A stretch of DNA of 64,000 nucleotides from Numida meleagris. Taxonomy: Eukaryota; Chordata; Aves; Galliformes; Numididae. Below, one piece after another: positions 11,701-24,252 of this stretch (position 1 is its first letter; each line of letters starts with the position of its first letter). The translations under genes and the position numbers were made by a program. The notes below the pieces were generated by a model that was not told where the DNA came from, searched no databases, and saw nothing but the letters and a program-made list of their open reading frames with translations. The DNA lies in contig NC_034410.1 in assembly GCF_002078875.1 (NCBI RefSeq), positions 103,725,980 through 103,789,979 of the forward strand, written 5' to 3'.

Positions 11701-14700
11701 AACAACTTTAAAAAACTACTTGGATAGCACTAAGTATGTCAATTTCTGGTCAAAATCTATGAGAGAAAGTAATATGAATATGATAGAAATTTGAAGGAGA
11801 GCCAGTAAGCATTTCTAATCAATTGAAGTTTTAGACTAGGATTTAATTTGGGAGTGGTGGGACTGACAGTTTCATTTTATCCAAATTTATTCAGCCATCG
11901 AGTATTGCTAAAAGTAGCATCAGGCATCTCCCTTCATTTGGTAATACATAGTTTCTGGGCTGCAGGAGAAGTGATGGCTTGGATTCAAGTTAAATTTGAA
12001 ATACAGAAAGCCTTTCTTATACATGTGAACCTCTTAAATATATTTTGCTGTTGTTTATTATTTAGTTACATGACTAATGCAGTAGCAGTCCCCCTGCTTA
12101 CATTTGGCTTAAGATTCTTTTAGCATGTACAAAACTATGAAATGATAATCCCTACTATGGGACTTAGTTTTCTGTCATTCAGGGAGTAATGCATCAGTTT
12201 GAAATAACAATGCTATTCTTAGATATGAGTCAGTTCTGGTTATTAATTATGGCTAAATCTCAAATTTCAAATATAGTATTGGTGCTTATCTAAACATCTC
12301 ATTAAATAATTGACACCAAATATTTGATAATCTTGTGAAATGTTAACACCTGCACCCTCTATCTGAACGGAACGTACCTTTTTCCTACAATTTTCTGCTT
12401 TTTCCCCCACTACTGTGCCACAACCACATAAAAATTACCCCTAGTTCACATCTCCAATCCTCCAGCCAATGTACTGGCAGCTTGCAGGCTGCCTGCAGAT
12501 TGTCTGCCTGAGGTATACCTAGAAAGATTCTCAGATTTTTGGCACTGACATAGGTGAAAACATGCTTTCCAGAGAACCCACTCAAGCTGCTTCAGTCTCC
12601 CTACACACTCAAACACCTCCGACAGATACAAAGAGAATGCATGTTTGTCTAAGGCCAGCTGCGAGTAGTAATTAACATCAGCTGGGGAAAGGAAGGATAT
12701 TTTTTCCTTAAAAATCTTTTCTATACCATTATTTTTCTTTTCTTTTTAAATAAAATCCTCCTATAAACTCAAAAAAAAAGCACCAACAAGTCTACCATAC
12801 CAGTAACACCGGTACTAGATCAGGATAGGTAATCTTATCAGTTTTGTGGTTTTCAAAATAACATCAATTTGTTTATGAATTCATAATTTTCAAGGAAGTT
12901 ATGCTGCATCTTCTAGCCTTGTTAACTTTGCAAGGTGCAATTACTATTTATTATTATGTAAGTTTTTGATTGATTTTAAAAGATTAGCTGTAAAAAGAAA
13001 ATTATTGGAAATTTTTGTCCACAACATCCTGTGAGTAAAATGAACAAAGTAAACTTTAAGGCCTACTGGTGTGTCTGCTATTATTTTGCCATATGTATTA
13101 TATATGTAAAGGTAACTGAAATCACCCATCCTTGTTATATTTCCCTGATGTGATACAATGCAAAAGTTTCCTTTGCATATATCTTTGAAAAACATGTACA
13201 TTGTTACTGAAGAGAAATAGTTTTTCCTTTAACAGGAAACGCGTATGTGTAAGCTGAAGCATTCCTTTGTGCTAAACTCTGCAAATCATATTTATATTTC
13301 TGCTTTTTTTTTTTTCCCTGGATCAGATCCAGAAAGAGAAAAAATTACATTTGGTATGTCCGTAGTTGGGCTGTACGATCAAATGTATAAATGACAGATT
13401 ATTTCTTCTGCATATAATTATGTTTTCAGAAAGAACAAACTGCATACTGTTCATTTATTTCATAAATGTATATCCCAATTTAAGGTACAAATATTGAGAG
13501 ATTCTGGGTGATTGCACACTCATAACATAGCAGAAACTAAGATCATAAGCAGGTCTTCTAATCGAAGTTCATTGTCCAGACATTTTTCACTACAAAAAAA
13601 ATCATTTTAATGAGACCATTTTGCTCATTATTTAGAGAGTCTCATATTAGCCTAGGAATTAACTATGTTCCAGTTTTTTAAGCCACAGCAATAAAAATTC
13701 TGTCAGCAGGAGAAAGGGTTGGATTGATTCATATTTGTAAGAGTGAGAGAATGAAAAGCAATTGAAATGGTAAATATACATTTTTCAATTAAATTTGAAA
13801 ATTCTAAGTACTTTGTTTGTGCTCCACCTCTTGATCTATGCAGGGGTCATGCCAATGTTTTTTAAGGGTTTTCTGAAGATTACATATTCTGCTTCTTCTT
13901 TGTGTGAAAGAAATAATACCAAAATTGCAGTGAGCTTGGGAGAAACAGTCTAGATGCAAAAAAAGAAAATCACTACTTCAAGGATAGAAAAATATTTATC
14001 TAAAAACTATTTCTCAAAGAAAGATTCTTGTACTGCTTTTGATTCTACTCAGATTTGGAATTTTACTTTCTCCAGATACAAATTTGTTTTCCATGAAGCG
14101 TTGCTGGCAATGTAGAGAGGTAATGTATCACTGGAGACATTATCTCTTCCCCTCTTATGATTTTATTGTCCTGTGAACATTCCTATGTATGCACTCATTT
14201 TTACAGGCTATTATTCATTTGTTACATTTGCTACTTTTTTTCCCACTCAGCAGGGCACAGATTGTGTGTGGGCATACTTTCTTGAATTGTGACAACACAG
14301 CTTGTTTGTGGAGGATCGTTCCCAGGACAAATTCCTGGAGTCATAGGTACACAGGAACTGGCATTGTGTGAATGAGACAGTTATCGTCCCAGTTCTGAGG
14401 ATGGTGTAGGAAACTGTACTGAAAGTGTGTCTGCCTCATTCTGAAGTTAGATGATTTTAGAGAAGGGATGGAAACCAAAATCATGATGCTGGATGACATG
14501 TATCAACTCATAGCTTTTTCTGGAAATCGATTTGTGTCCTGAAACATGGTATATTTGTATCTGGAAGTCTGTATGTGCATCATGTACCTTTTTCAGAATC
14601 AAGTCCTTCAAAGCTTAGTCTTATAAAAAGATTATAATTTTATCCAAAAATGGAATTCTGAATGAGTGTTGCTAGAGAAGGTTTTAAGTTATGCAGTATT

Positions 14701-15239
14701 GAGTATACTAGCTTTATTGTTGTGATATGACACTTTTTTTTAATTATTTTTGTGTGCATTTATAAAGGCAAAGATTAAGGTAACATAAGCTATGTTACCT
14801 AACCAAAGAGATGAGGTTTCTGAAATGTGTTTTCTTTATTCAGTGATGCTTCAGGGTTGAAAATACGTATCTGAGGGAAATGCCTTGGTTAAGACAATGG
14901 GAATCTTCAACCACTGGTCATTAACTTCTAAGAATGAATCCCTGTAGAATCAGGCTTAAAGAAACCAGGAGATTAAAACTTGTAGAAAGGAACAAGACAG
15001 TGATACAGATTCACACTAAAATATTTGAGGGATTTTAGAAAGCAACCTGAGGAGCTGTTTTGCTCCCTGACAGATAGACTTTGTTGAGACAGAACTCTGA
15101 CTTGAGAACACCCCTTGTAACTCACAGCAGAGTGACAGGTTTGGCATACTAGGGGATAGAAATCTATTCCCTTTTAATGGATGATAGAGCTCAAAACTTC
15201 TGACTTTCCAGGACAAAAATGACCACAAATCTTAAGATA
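8768..15239. other. Unique AT-rich DNA, about 6.5 kb
   Basis: No transposon or exon is recognisable. Minor simple sequence occurs, for example an (AAAAC)n tract at 9668-9695 and a T run at 13305-13315. Open frames are short and unremarkable. Confidence 0.5.
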
Positions 15240-15600
15240 TTTTTGAACAATTTTGGTCCCTCCGTATGAGAAAAGAGATGTTACAACTGGAAATGTTTCA
15301 CTAAGGGCAATGAGGATGATCAAAGGTACAGTATGACGTCTGTATGAAGGATGATTAAATAGAGTATTCTGGCCTGGAAGAGAAATGATTCAAGGTAGAT
15401 ATGGCAGAATGTCTTTAGTGTCAGGAAGAAGGTAAATAGGGAAAGACTGTCTAGTGTCTTTTCAAATAAAACATGCGGGGGACATCAGATGAGACAATGA
15501 TGAAACAAACAAAAGGAGGTACTTCTTCAGGTACAGTTATCCATGGAATTCTCTTCTGCAGGACATTAGAGACTCTCTGAGTACAGAAATCTGAATGTCA
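15240..15600 (+). mobile_element. Ancient CR1-like LINE relic
   Basis: The order of degraded phrases matches the C-terminal coding part of old amniote CR1-family LINEs rather than the bird octamer-tailed subfamilies: 'aggatgatcaaaggtacagt' (about 15313), 'gtaaatagggaaagactgtc' (about 15431), 'caaaaggaggtacttcttca' (about 15510) and a degraded 'gtggaactccttgcc' equivalent (about 15545). Frames are fully broken. The identification rests on remembered family phrases and needs an alignment. Confidence 0.5.
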
Positions 15601-18365
15601 CATGAATGAAGGGAGAAAAATCACTGGCAGCTACACAAGAGTAGTACTTTTCTACATAGAGTGCTTGATAGCTATAGATTTGGTGTATATTTTAAGGAGT
15701 GCATTTCCTATTTTTGCTAGGGATCTGCTATACACTATGTCAGGTACTCAAAATTGGAATAAATACATCTGATATGATATGACATATGTTAATCCAGTCA
15801 ATGTTACAGAAAATTATACTGCCTAACTGTAACTCCTGAAGGAGACCACACTTCCCACTCAGGGTTGTATCTTACTTGGAAACTGATTTTTCTGGTCACA
15901 GGATTAAATAAGATGGCTGTGACTTCAAAGTAATGAAGTAGCTAGAGAAGCTTGCCTTCCTACAAGCAGTATATCAGAAGCAAGAATGACTGCATTAAAT
16001 GCTTAGGGGAAAAACAAACAACACTCTTATCATGGTCTATGGTATCAAGCAAGAGTAAATAACTTCATATAGGTTTGTAGCTTTAACAGTGATAGGGCTA
16101 TTTCAACTGGAGAACACGAATTTGTGAAGTATTCTCAGATCTTACAAACATACATATATATTATGAGTTAAATTAGGTCTAGAGGTGTCAAAGGGACAAC
16201 TATTCCTAGTCAATTCTCAGTGAAATTATCTCTTATGATTTGCACAAGCAACATTTGTCACAAAATGGAGACATGTTTTCAGATGGGTCTATGTACATAC
16301 TGGAAGCTTTACAGAAAATTATCAGCAAAGAAATAGGACTGCTTTGTCTTTTGAAATGTGTTTCAGAATGTTCCACACAAAACATCTTACAGAAGAACTA
16401 GAAATAACATTTTTGCTTTGATACACTCTGTAGTGATATAAAACAGGGGGGGCTTTCCATTTCTTGAAAGATTAGGAGTAGTTTTGTATAAGAACATTGT
16501 ACCTCTATGTCTTAATATTAAGAAAACTACCAGTCTGTGCTATAGAATACACATTTCTGAACAGTGTCTCTAACTCTCTATCTATGAAAAGCCAATTTTG
16601 ACAAATAATTTGTAATAGAACAGGATAAACTGTCCTGTTAAAAACCTGTCCTTTTAAAAAAAGTCTTTTTGTTGGTTGAACTATGGTGTTGCAAAGTTAC
16701 ATATTTTGACTGGTTAACACCCAATGGTGTTTTGGTTACTAGGAGAAAAAATCCATTAGGATATTAGCTCTTTAGTCTCTCTCTCAGCTTGCCTATAATT
16801 TCTCTATGCCAGTTATCTGTAACAGCAGTAAAGGAGCTGTGGGTGGATAGGGGGGACTGTCATTATTTAAATTTAAGACCTTTTCATAAAGAATCCCTGT
16901 GCCACTTAGTGTCTCAACCTTGAACCAGTAAATAATGTTTATTGCTTTCTTCTAAAGAGCAAACATTAGAAAGAGGGAAAATTTCAGTGATGGTTATATT
17001 CAATTCACCAGACCAACATGGAATAATTAAGCTATATTGATTTCATACACTGGTGTTGTATTGGAACCTGACATAAACAGCTTTGTCCTTTCTACTTTGA
17101 AGGTGGCATTACTCCTAAAACATTTAAGTTATTATAACAGAAAAAAATATGGGACACTGACTAATAGCATGCATTTTGGTTGCAATTATGTCCAAACACA
17201 AGTAAAATAACATATAACTAGGGAAAAGCAGTATTACATCTATATGCACTCTCAAGCTCATAAGCATGAAAACCGAACAAGAAGATGGAGCATAACTGAG
17301 AGGTTTTAAAATTACTTCTTTTAATAAGTGTATCATAACCATGGCAGTCCTAAATGTTGATTTTTCCCAGGTAAATATCTTCACTTCAGTCTGGCTTCCA
17401 AACAATGCTTTAATAAACCAGGTGCATTTCTCCGTTGCTCACCGCTTGATTTCTACTTCAATTACTGCATCTTGTGATGGTTACAGATACAGTTAATAAG
17501 CAGTTAATCAGCTGTCAGAAACATATTTGTTATCATTTTCATATAACTGCATTTAGAGTGCTCTTGTCTAGAATGTGAAGCAGGTGTTAATAATGCTATC
17601 CTTTACTTCAAGTAGCTAAGGCTTCTCAGTGGCAGATGAACACTTCTGCTGTTCTCTTGACATGCATACAAACAAAGTTTTCAGCTTCTAAAGTTTTCTG
17701 TCAGTTCTCACTCTTCTCATTTCAAATCAAGTCACTATATCATTTGCCAACTAACTAATTAATTTTATGGTATGGTTGTCAATGGCTGCATGTCGATTCA
17801 TTAACGAGTCTGGTATTTGGTTTGTTGTGATTATTTTAAACTTTATTGCAATTAACAGAGCACTTACTATTAAAAGAGTGGTTCTCTGTTCATTTCTTTC
17901 ACACATCTACTTGCCTGTCCTTGACAGTACTGTGATGCTTTAAGGATGAATAAATAACACTACCAAGCGAAAATATGTTGATTTAAGTCTGAGAGGGCGC
18001 ACTGCTGAATAGATACAAAGAATTACAATTATACAGTGCTAATACAGAAAATTGCCCATTACCTGTACTATTTTTTTCTTACTGGAATGAGACAGACTTA
18101 GTACACATATTTCTGATTCTCCCATTATTTATATCTATTCAATGAGAGTATAATGAAATAAAATCAGAAATGATGAAACAATGTAAAGCGTGTTCTTCAA
18201 GATGAGGATGGATAACTAGCTGTATTCTTCTTTACATGCACCGTGAAGCCAAACAAATATGTTCTGGTGGATTGTTTATTCACTTTTAATGAAGTTTTTG
18301 ACTGAACAAAAGTTTATTTAGTGATTTAGTGAAAAATTTCAACTACAAGAAAGCTGAGTGGACGT
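15601..18365. other. Unique DNA; part looks like possible conserved non-coding sequence
   Basis: There is no recognisable repeat or gene. The part at about 17,400-17,990 is less repetitive, has balanced composition and is rich in TAAT-type motifs; see findings. A 93-codon minus-strand frame at 17124-17405 has no acceptor and donor pair that I could support. Confidence 0.45.
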
Positions 18366-18726
18366 AATCCTTAGAGTTGGAAGGGACCTTTGAAGGCCAT
18401 CTAGTCCAACTCCCCTGCAGTGAACAGGGACACCACAGCTAGATCAGGTTGCCCGGGGCCTGGTCCAACCTCACCATGAAAGTCTCCAGGGATGGGGCAT
18501 TAACCACATAACTGGGCAACCTGTTCCAGTGTCTCACCACTCTCACTGTAAAAGATATTTTCCTTATATCTAACCTAAATCTCCCCTCTTTGAGCTTGAA
18601 ACCATTTCCCCTTGTTCTATCATCACAGGCCCTCCTAAAGACTGTCCTTTTCTTTCCTGCAGCTCCCCTTTAGATACTTAAAGGCCACTATCAGGGCACC
18701 TTGGACCTTTCTGTTCTCCAGGCTGC
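18366..18726 (-). mobile_element. CR1 LINE fragment, minus strand
   Basis: On the minus strand this is a CR1 3' end. The 3' UTR 'agttggactagatggccttc' complement lies at 18372-18412, and the ORF2 C-terminus precedes it, including the RVVRHWNRLP-like and KLKRG regions in degraded form. It is truncated at about 18726 within ORF2 ('ctccaggctg', the FSLE codons). The octamer tail is missing. It is similar in type to the copy at 63355. Confidence 0.93.
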
Positions 18727-21118
18727 AAGGTGCAGCAAGGAGCCTGTAATGTAATCAGAGGCTCTCAGTATGGCTACACTGCATAGTGCGCTGCCAGAGC
18801 AATATCACAGCTAGCTCTTACAGTGGAAGCTGTATATACACAGATCAATTAGCTTTGTAGGGTATATAAACCCTGAAGAAGGAATACAGCACTAGTATCA
18901 TTAGAATTTCTCTGAAAAATCATTCACAGGCATTTCTGGTGTAGACTTTTCCCATATTTGAAAACAATGCTTTGGTTAGAAATTTTAATTTAAAAGAATA
19001 AAATCAACCTTACTATTAGCAATTTTTTTTGCCCCTTTTGAATGTTCTTCTCACATGTTCAAGGAGAAAAAAAAATCTATGTCAATCTAAAACGATATAT
19101 ATTTTTTTCTTTTTTCTTTTGCTTCTTTCTCCAAAATGGTAGGAAAATGAAACAGCAATATAAGTACTAGTCACTCAGTGCCAATACAAGTATTCTTCAC
19201 AGTAATCCATTGTTATGCTACAAGTACTTTTCAGTCTAAAAGTAAAATGTGGAGATTTGACATTCAGACTGGGATAAGATGGGTGTACAGTGCAAAGTCT
19301 GAAAACTGGATGTTGAGAACAGCCAAAATCAAACACAAGGCAGGTGTTCATGGTAGCAGGAACAGAAATTAAATGTAGCTGAAACTTGAATTTAATCACA
19401 GGACCTTGAAGCAAGGACAAGAAATTGTAAGGTGATTTGCTTAAAAGCCAGTGGAGGATTTCAAGAAGGGAGTAACCATAGTCTGTCTAATGGCCAACTA
19501 AGATAATTTTTAATGGGCTAGAAAGAGCAGTGGTGCTAATCACAAGAACTTCACAGAACTAAGCTGTATCCATATTTGCTAGATAAACCCAGTGTTTTGT
19601 AACCATTTCCCCCAGCTTCTTTTATTATTCCATGAATCTTTTCCTACCTATTATCTTTGCACAAAGGGGCTATTCCTTCCGTGGTTAAAGTCTGACAGTA
19701 ATGCACTGGAAGACATCAGCATGAAATATGAGTTTTGATTTTTATACATTCTTGATCATATTTTTAAAGTATAGTTACTGAAACTACTTTAGGGCATAAC
19801 TGAAGAGCTCTTTTAAAATGTCCCTGCTGGTCGTACTGTGCTGATGAGCCTGATAGTGAAACTGGCCTTGCTGATATAATAGCATCTTTGCTAGGCTGTA
19901 AACAATGGCTTTAATCAAGATCCTAAATGCTTTACGGACAAAATGTTCTTTCAGGGTTTCCTGATTTTATGGACTAAGAGCAAGTGTTTTGCTTTTGTTC
20001 CTGCTGTGTATTTCTTCCTGTCCTCGGTGTCTTATCTTAAAATCTAAAGGCAATTGCTTAAGCTATTTTTAATGCTCAGACAGCTGTTAATATTATAGAT
20101 TATCATATGCTGTAAGTAATGTCTTTGCTATGTCTTGCTGAAAAGGGAAGACAAGAAAATTTCTCTTGGGGATAGAAGCATGCACATAAGTCACAGTTAC
20201 ATCCATTTCTACTCAAAACCTTCCCACTTTCTAAAAGGACAGACATCAGCAAATCTACGCTGGAGAGCCCAATTGCTAACAGTGAACATAGGTCTCCACA
20301 ACAAAAATAAGTTATTTGTTAGCATCAGTGTACATTTGGCAAGCACAAATGACATGCCACGCATGTGGTGGGTTAGCTTCAGCTTGCATCTGAGGACCTT
20401 ACAGCCATTTGCTCACTTCTGCCACTTCTAAAGCAGGAAGGCCATGAGGGGCATAGGGGAATTAAGAGTTTGTGGTGAGAACGTAGCAGTTTCTCTCTGC
20501 CAATTCTTTATGAGTGCCCTTTTCCTGTGCTCTGGCATTGGTCTTCTGTCCCTTCCCTGTCCCTTCAAGCCTACTCTGTGTGGAGCCCCGTCTCCTCTGG
20601 CCTTGCTGTCCTCAGTGTTGTTTCTGATTAATTTCTTCCCTTCCTCTCTCCTGATCATTTTTGCTCTTCCCTAAATACATCATCACAGAGGTGCCACAGC
20701 TTGGCTGGTGGGTTTACCTGTGTCCTGTTGTGGGTTGGTTTTTGAGCTGTCTGGAACATGCAGCCTATGGCCTCTTCTCACAGAGGACCCCTTGCAGCTC
20801 CCCCAGTTGAGAACAACTTGCCACCTACACTCGGTGCACGTGATTTGAATGCAAGATTGTAAATGTACATTAATTAAAGGTCTGTGCATTTCAGGATCTC
20901 TTTGACAGCAGGGCCAGAAGAGTAAACATTCATTTTGTTAGGGTGAATTTCATCACTATTGCTATCTGAGTGCAAAAAAATCTTAAGTATAACACAATTA
21001 CCTGAACCATTTTGAGAAGGATTTTGATATTTCAAAGTATGGCTTCGATATTTAGCAATGAAAAGACAGAGAAGTCAAAAATTCTTTTATTAGATTTATT
21101 TTGAATAGCATGAAATAT
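18727..21118. other. Unique DNA, no gene seen
   Basis: No supported gene lies here. The part at 19,800-20,110 has balanced composition. At 20,400-20,880 GC rises above the local background, with open frames on both strands, but without splice or start signals I trust. Faint similarity of 19,400-19,530 to an old amniote repeat is noted among the rejected items. Confidence 0.45.
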
Positions 21119-21172
21119 TTCCCTCCTTCCTTCCTTCCTTCCTTCCTTCCTTCCTTCCTTCCTTCCTTCCTT
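21119..21172. repeat. (CCTT)n microsatellite
   Basis: An uninterrupted tetranucleotide array (CCTT, about 12-13 units) runs directly into the assembly gap, so its true length is unknown. Confidence 0.97.
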
Positions 21173-21259
21173 NNNNNNNNNNNNNNNNNNNNNNNNNNNN
21201 NNNNNNNNNNNNNNNNNNNNNNNNNNNNNNNNNNNNNNNNNNNNNNNNNNNNNNNNNNN
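21173..21259. other. Assembly gap, 87 N
   Basis: There are 87 consecutive N bases. The gap begins inside the (CCTT)n array and ends right at the LTR-like sequence, so it probably hides more array plus the 5' part of that element. Confidence 0.99.
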
Positions 21260-21551
21260 TCATATGGTATGGAACATCCCTTTGGCCAGTTTAACTCAGC
21301 TGTCTTTATTCTGTTGCCACCCAGCTCCTTGGGCCCTGCACCTCCCAGCCCCTTGTGCCCTCCACCCCCGCCTCATACCCCCATTGGAAGGACAGTAGGT
21401 GAAAGTGAGAAAACTAAAGTGACCTTTGCTCTGTACAGCACTGCTCAGCAAGAACTAGAAACATTGGTGTATTATCAACATTGTCTTTCTCCTAAAACCA
21501 GAGCATAGACCAGACACTATGAAGAAAAACAACTCTGTCCCAGCTGAAACT
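21260..21551 (+). mobile_element. LTR-like retroelement remnant, 3' part
   Basis: The stretch starts with 'tcatatggtatggaacatcc' and ends near 'gtcccagctgaaactga'. It matches the 3' part of a widespread old avian repeat that I recall as a retroviral (ERVL-like) LTR. Recalled landmarks are the 'ctgctcagcaagaactagaa' segment (about 21441), 'tggtgtattatcaacattg' (about 21466) and 'actatgaagaaaaacaactc' (about 21516). The 5' part lies in or beyond the gap. The exact family is not confirmed, and no internal retroviral region is visible. Confidence 0.5.
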
Positions 21552-23189
21552 GACTCTTTTTCTTTTCTTTGTTTCTTTTTTTTATTATTATTATTTTTTA
21601 ACTTTGAATTATGCTATGGAATGCAAAAGAAGCACTGAAATGAGACGTCATTTAAGCCAAATACTAAATGCTTCATTTACAAAATATGGAAATGGAACTT
21701 GTTCTTCTGTAATGCAGTTCTTGGAAACTTCATACTTGAAGTGCTTTGATAGATAATGACTCCACAGAATTTTCTTGAGGAACTTGTTTTACATGTTCTC
21801 CTTTCAAATACAATCTAGCTCCAGTGACATATAGAAATCAGATCTGTATTATCCTCAGCTCCTTCTTGTGCCCATAAGGGTGCTCATAAGCATTCCTTCA
21901 GTTTGGATTTGGGTAAATTCCCCATAAGGGTCTTTCCTTTCCCACTCAGCCAAGAAGGGAGTACTTGGGATATCAGGAACTAGATTAAGCATACTAGTGT
22001 GTCTGTAGCCTGCTAACATAAAAGAAACTCCAAACTTACTGTAGACATCAAGCCCAATATATTCTGCTATATGGTTAATGTGTTAGAGAAGAAACATGTA
22101 GCACTTAATGCCTCATTGTCTGATAATTTCCACTACTAAAAAAATTGTATTGTAATGCTTCCAGGGTTAGCAAGACTCTTCATGTACATAAAAGACCACC
22201 CTGCAGCAGAAGTAGATCTTTGTTTAGCCCTCTGTTTTGTCCTTTAGGGTTACCAGAAACAGTTGCTTAGAGAAACAATATAAAATCCAGGTATAAGGGC
22301 AGAGCAGTCATTTTGTGTTTCTGAGCCCTGTTGTACAGATCTGCTCAGGCTGGGATGAATTTTCAACTCTTGAATGCTGCTGTTCCCCAATTAGGAATTG
22401 CTTTTGACAGAATACCAATACCACCCAGCTCATCAAGTCAAGCTGAATAAGCGGAGATTTTTCATCAGACTTAACAGTTGCTTATCAGTCATAATATTTG
22501 GATATATTTTTTAGAAGATGCTAAAGCAAAAAAAAATAACAAACCCAAATGTACTGTATATTGCTCTATACGGTGGGAAGAATGAATGTCACATTGGGAT
22601 ATGAATTAAAAAAAAAGCTTTTGTACATGTAAAATGCAAACCGGCAAATGTTTTTACTGGCAAATATATTTCTATTTAGAATGAGAAATATAAGCGTATT
22701 TAAAGTTCATTAATATGGAATTATATTTTTAGCAAAACCAAAGTGGTTAGCTTTCTGATTGCCATATAGAACATATGCAGGCTATTTTCAAAGTGAGATT
22801 AGACACAGTTTACCTTTTGCTGATGGTCACAATTTCCCTATGAGCTAGAATAGACAGAAATGCCATTCCCATGCTAATTTGACAAGAAGACTCATTGTCA
22901 CAGCAGTGTATCATGGGATACTAGTATTTTATATTTCACTGTACATTTTTTCCCCGTTACAAAGAAGTACATCCAATTATGCTCATAAATACAGCCATTA
23001 GTCCTCATACCATATACATCTGCAATAGACTAGGGAAAAGATACAATAAAATGAAAAAATGAAAACTGTTAATGTAATTCTGTCAGTGCCTTAGGAAGGT
23101 TGATATAGCATTTCTATACTTTGCAAATTCTGTATGCATTTACCAATAGGAATTAGTAAAGTGCCTGGAAAATAACTCCTACGTGACTG
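21552..23189. other. Unique DNA, no gene seen
   Basis: AT-rich single-copy-looking sequence. I recognise no repeat family and no exon. Confidence 0.5.
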
Positions 23190-23215
23190 TTTTTTTTTTT
23201 TTTTTTTTTTTTTTT
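23190..23215. repeat. Poly(T) run, 26 nt
   Basis: This is the longest homopolymer in the window. It lies about 50 bp downstream (in minus-strand sense) of the candidate exon, so it would be inside the following intron. Confidence 0.95.
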
Positions 23216-23267
23216 GTTAGTATTATTATTTTCCCTTTCTGCCCTTATTTTGGAAATGTAAACTCAC

Positions 23268-23399
23268 AGGTTTGTAGTCCAAAATAACAAAACTGGACCA
23301 ACTATTAGGATAATGATGAAGATGCTAAAATAATCATATGAATTAAGAGAGAAATATAATACGTTGTAGCATCCAGCGTATATAGCAAACAAGATGAAC
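23268..23399 (-). other. Candidate internal exon, membrane-spanning segment
   Basis: On the minus strand a strong pyrimidine tract and acceptor (TTTCTCTTTTCTTTTGTCTAG, at about 23400-23420) is followed by 132 nt open in a single frame and then a GTGAGT donor (23262-23267). The other two frames contain stops. The length is 44 codons with phase 2 at both ends, so skipping would keep frame. The peptide starts FILFAIYAGCYNVLYFSLN and ends GPVLLFWTTN. It contains one or two strongly hydrophobic stretches separated by the polar SLNSYDY, as in a multi-pass membrane protein. I do not recognise the protein. The strand is T-rich, which by itself favours hydrophobic residues, so chance is possible. No partner exon was found in the window, so it would be flanked by large introns. 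Confidence 0.4.
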
Positions 23400-24039
23400 C
23401 TAGACAAAAGAAAAGAGAAAGCTGCATTACTGTGTCCTGAAGATACTTTGCCAGTTTGATCTGTAGTATAACTCATCACATACATAATAAATGGCTTCAC
23501 AGGAACAAGATAGGACAGAATGATTGGAACTATGGTCGTATGACTCAGTTAAAGATACAGACGCAGACTACAACTTTTTAGTTCAGACTCCTTTTTTCTA
23601 TTCAGAAATCAGGACTTGTCCGAACTCTGTTTTCTGAAGTTCAGTATAAAAGTTAACAAACAAGCAGATGCATGAGAGGAGAAAAAAAAGAGTAAACTTG
23701 TCATATTAGATGGCTCTTATTTTTTATCAATCTTATCTTCTACAATATAAACTTAAAATACCCAAACAGAATAAGTTTGGTAACCCAATTCAGAGGGCTC
23801 AGAAATGAGAATGAGCTGAACAAACTCTGAACAAACTAGAGAAAGCCACACCTTTAATCTTTGTTAAACGCTGTAAAGTACAGTCCAAAATAGATGCAAA
23901 AAGGATGGTACTAACAAGCACCTTGTTCTTCTCCCTCTCCAAATGCTTTGCAAAATGGAAATAGAAGAATGTGGCTTTCTCAAAAAATAATTTAAAAAAT
24001 ATCAGTATTTCAATATCTTACTGGATTGTGTATATTTTT
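23400..24039. other. Unique DNA upstream of the candidate exon
   Basis: No repeat or second exon is recognised between the candidate exon's acceptor and the mariner relic. Confidence 0.45.
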
Positions 24040-24050
24040 TCTTTAATAAT

Positions 24051-24242
24051 TTATTTCTGCGGAAAATGCAACAGATACAAAGAGCGTAATAACACTGTTT
24101 GACAGAGCAAATTCTCAGCTACAAAACACTGTTTTTCAGCAGAATCACCACCATAAGCCTTGCATTTTCTCCAGCAATGAACAAGACCCTTCATGACACA
24201 CTTGTAAAAATGTGAATCAGTGGATGTGATCCACTGTTTCAC
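24051..24242 (-). pseudogene. Mariner transposase C-terminal remnant
   Basis: A 63-codon frame on the minus strand matches the end of a Tc1/mariner transposase. The aromatic and basic segment HFYKCVMKGLVHCWRKC is followed by the family-typical GGDS and the C-terminal CFVAENLLC region, and the frame ends close to the element's 3' end. The helix-turn-helix and catalytic DD34D parts are absent. The apparent ATG start lies inside the deleted protein and is not native. The frame is cut on its 5' side by the LTR insertion at 24253. Confidence 0.8.
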
Positions 24243-24246
24243 AGCT

Positions 24247-24252
24247 GTTATG
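24247..24252. repeat. LTR target-site duplication, left copy (GTTATG)
   Basis: This 6-bp GTTATG immediately precedes the LTR start TGTCATGG and is repeated at 24783-24788 directly after the LTR end. Confidence 0.92.

Noticed and set aside
19400..19530. Old amniote repeat resembling 'agccagtggaggatttcaag' type sequence
   Set aside because: The phrase is familiar from old interspersed repeats, but the match is short and I could not place it in a family.
20400..20880. GC-richer island as a promoter or CpG island
   Set aside because: Few CpG dinucleotides are visible, and no TATA or exon pattern follows it.
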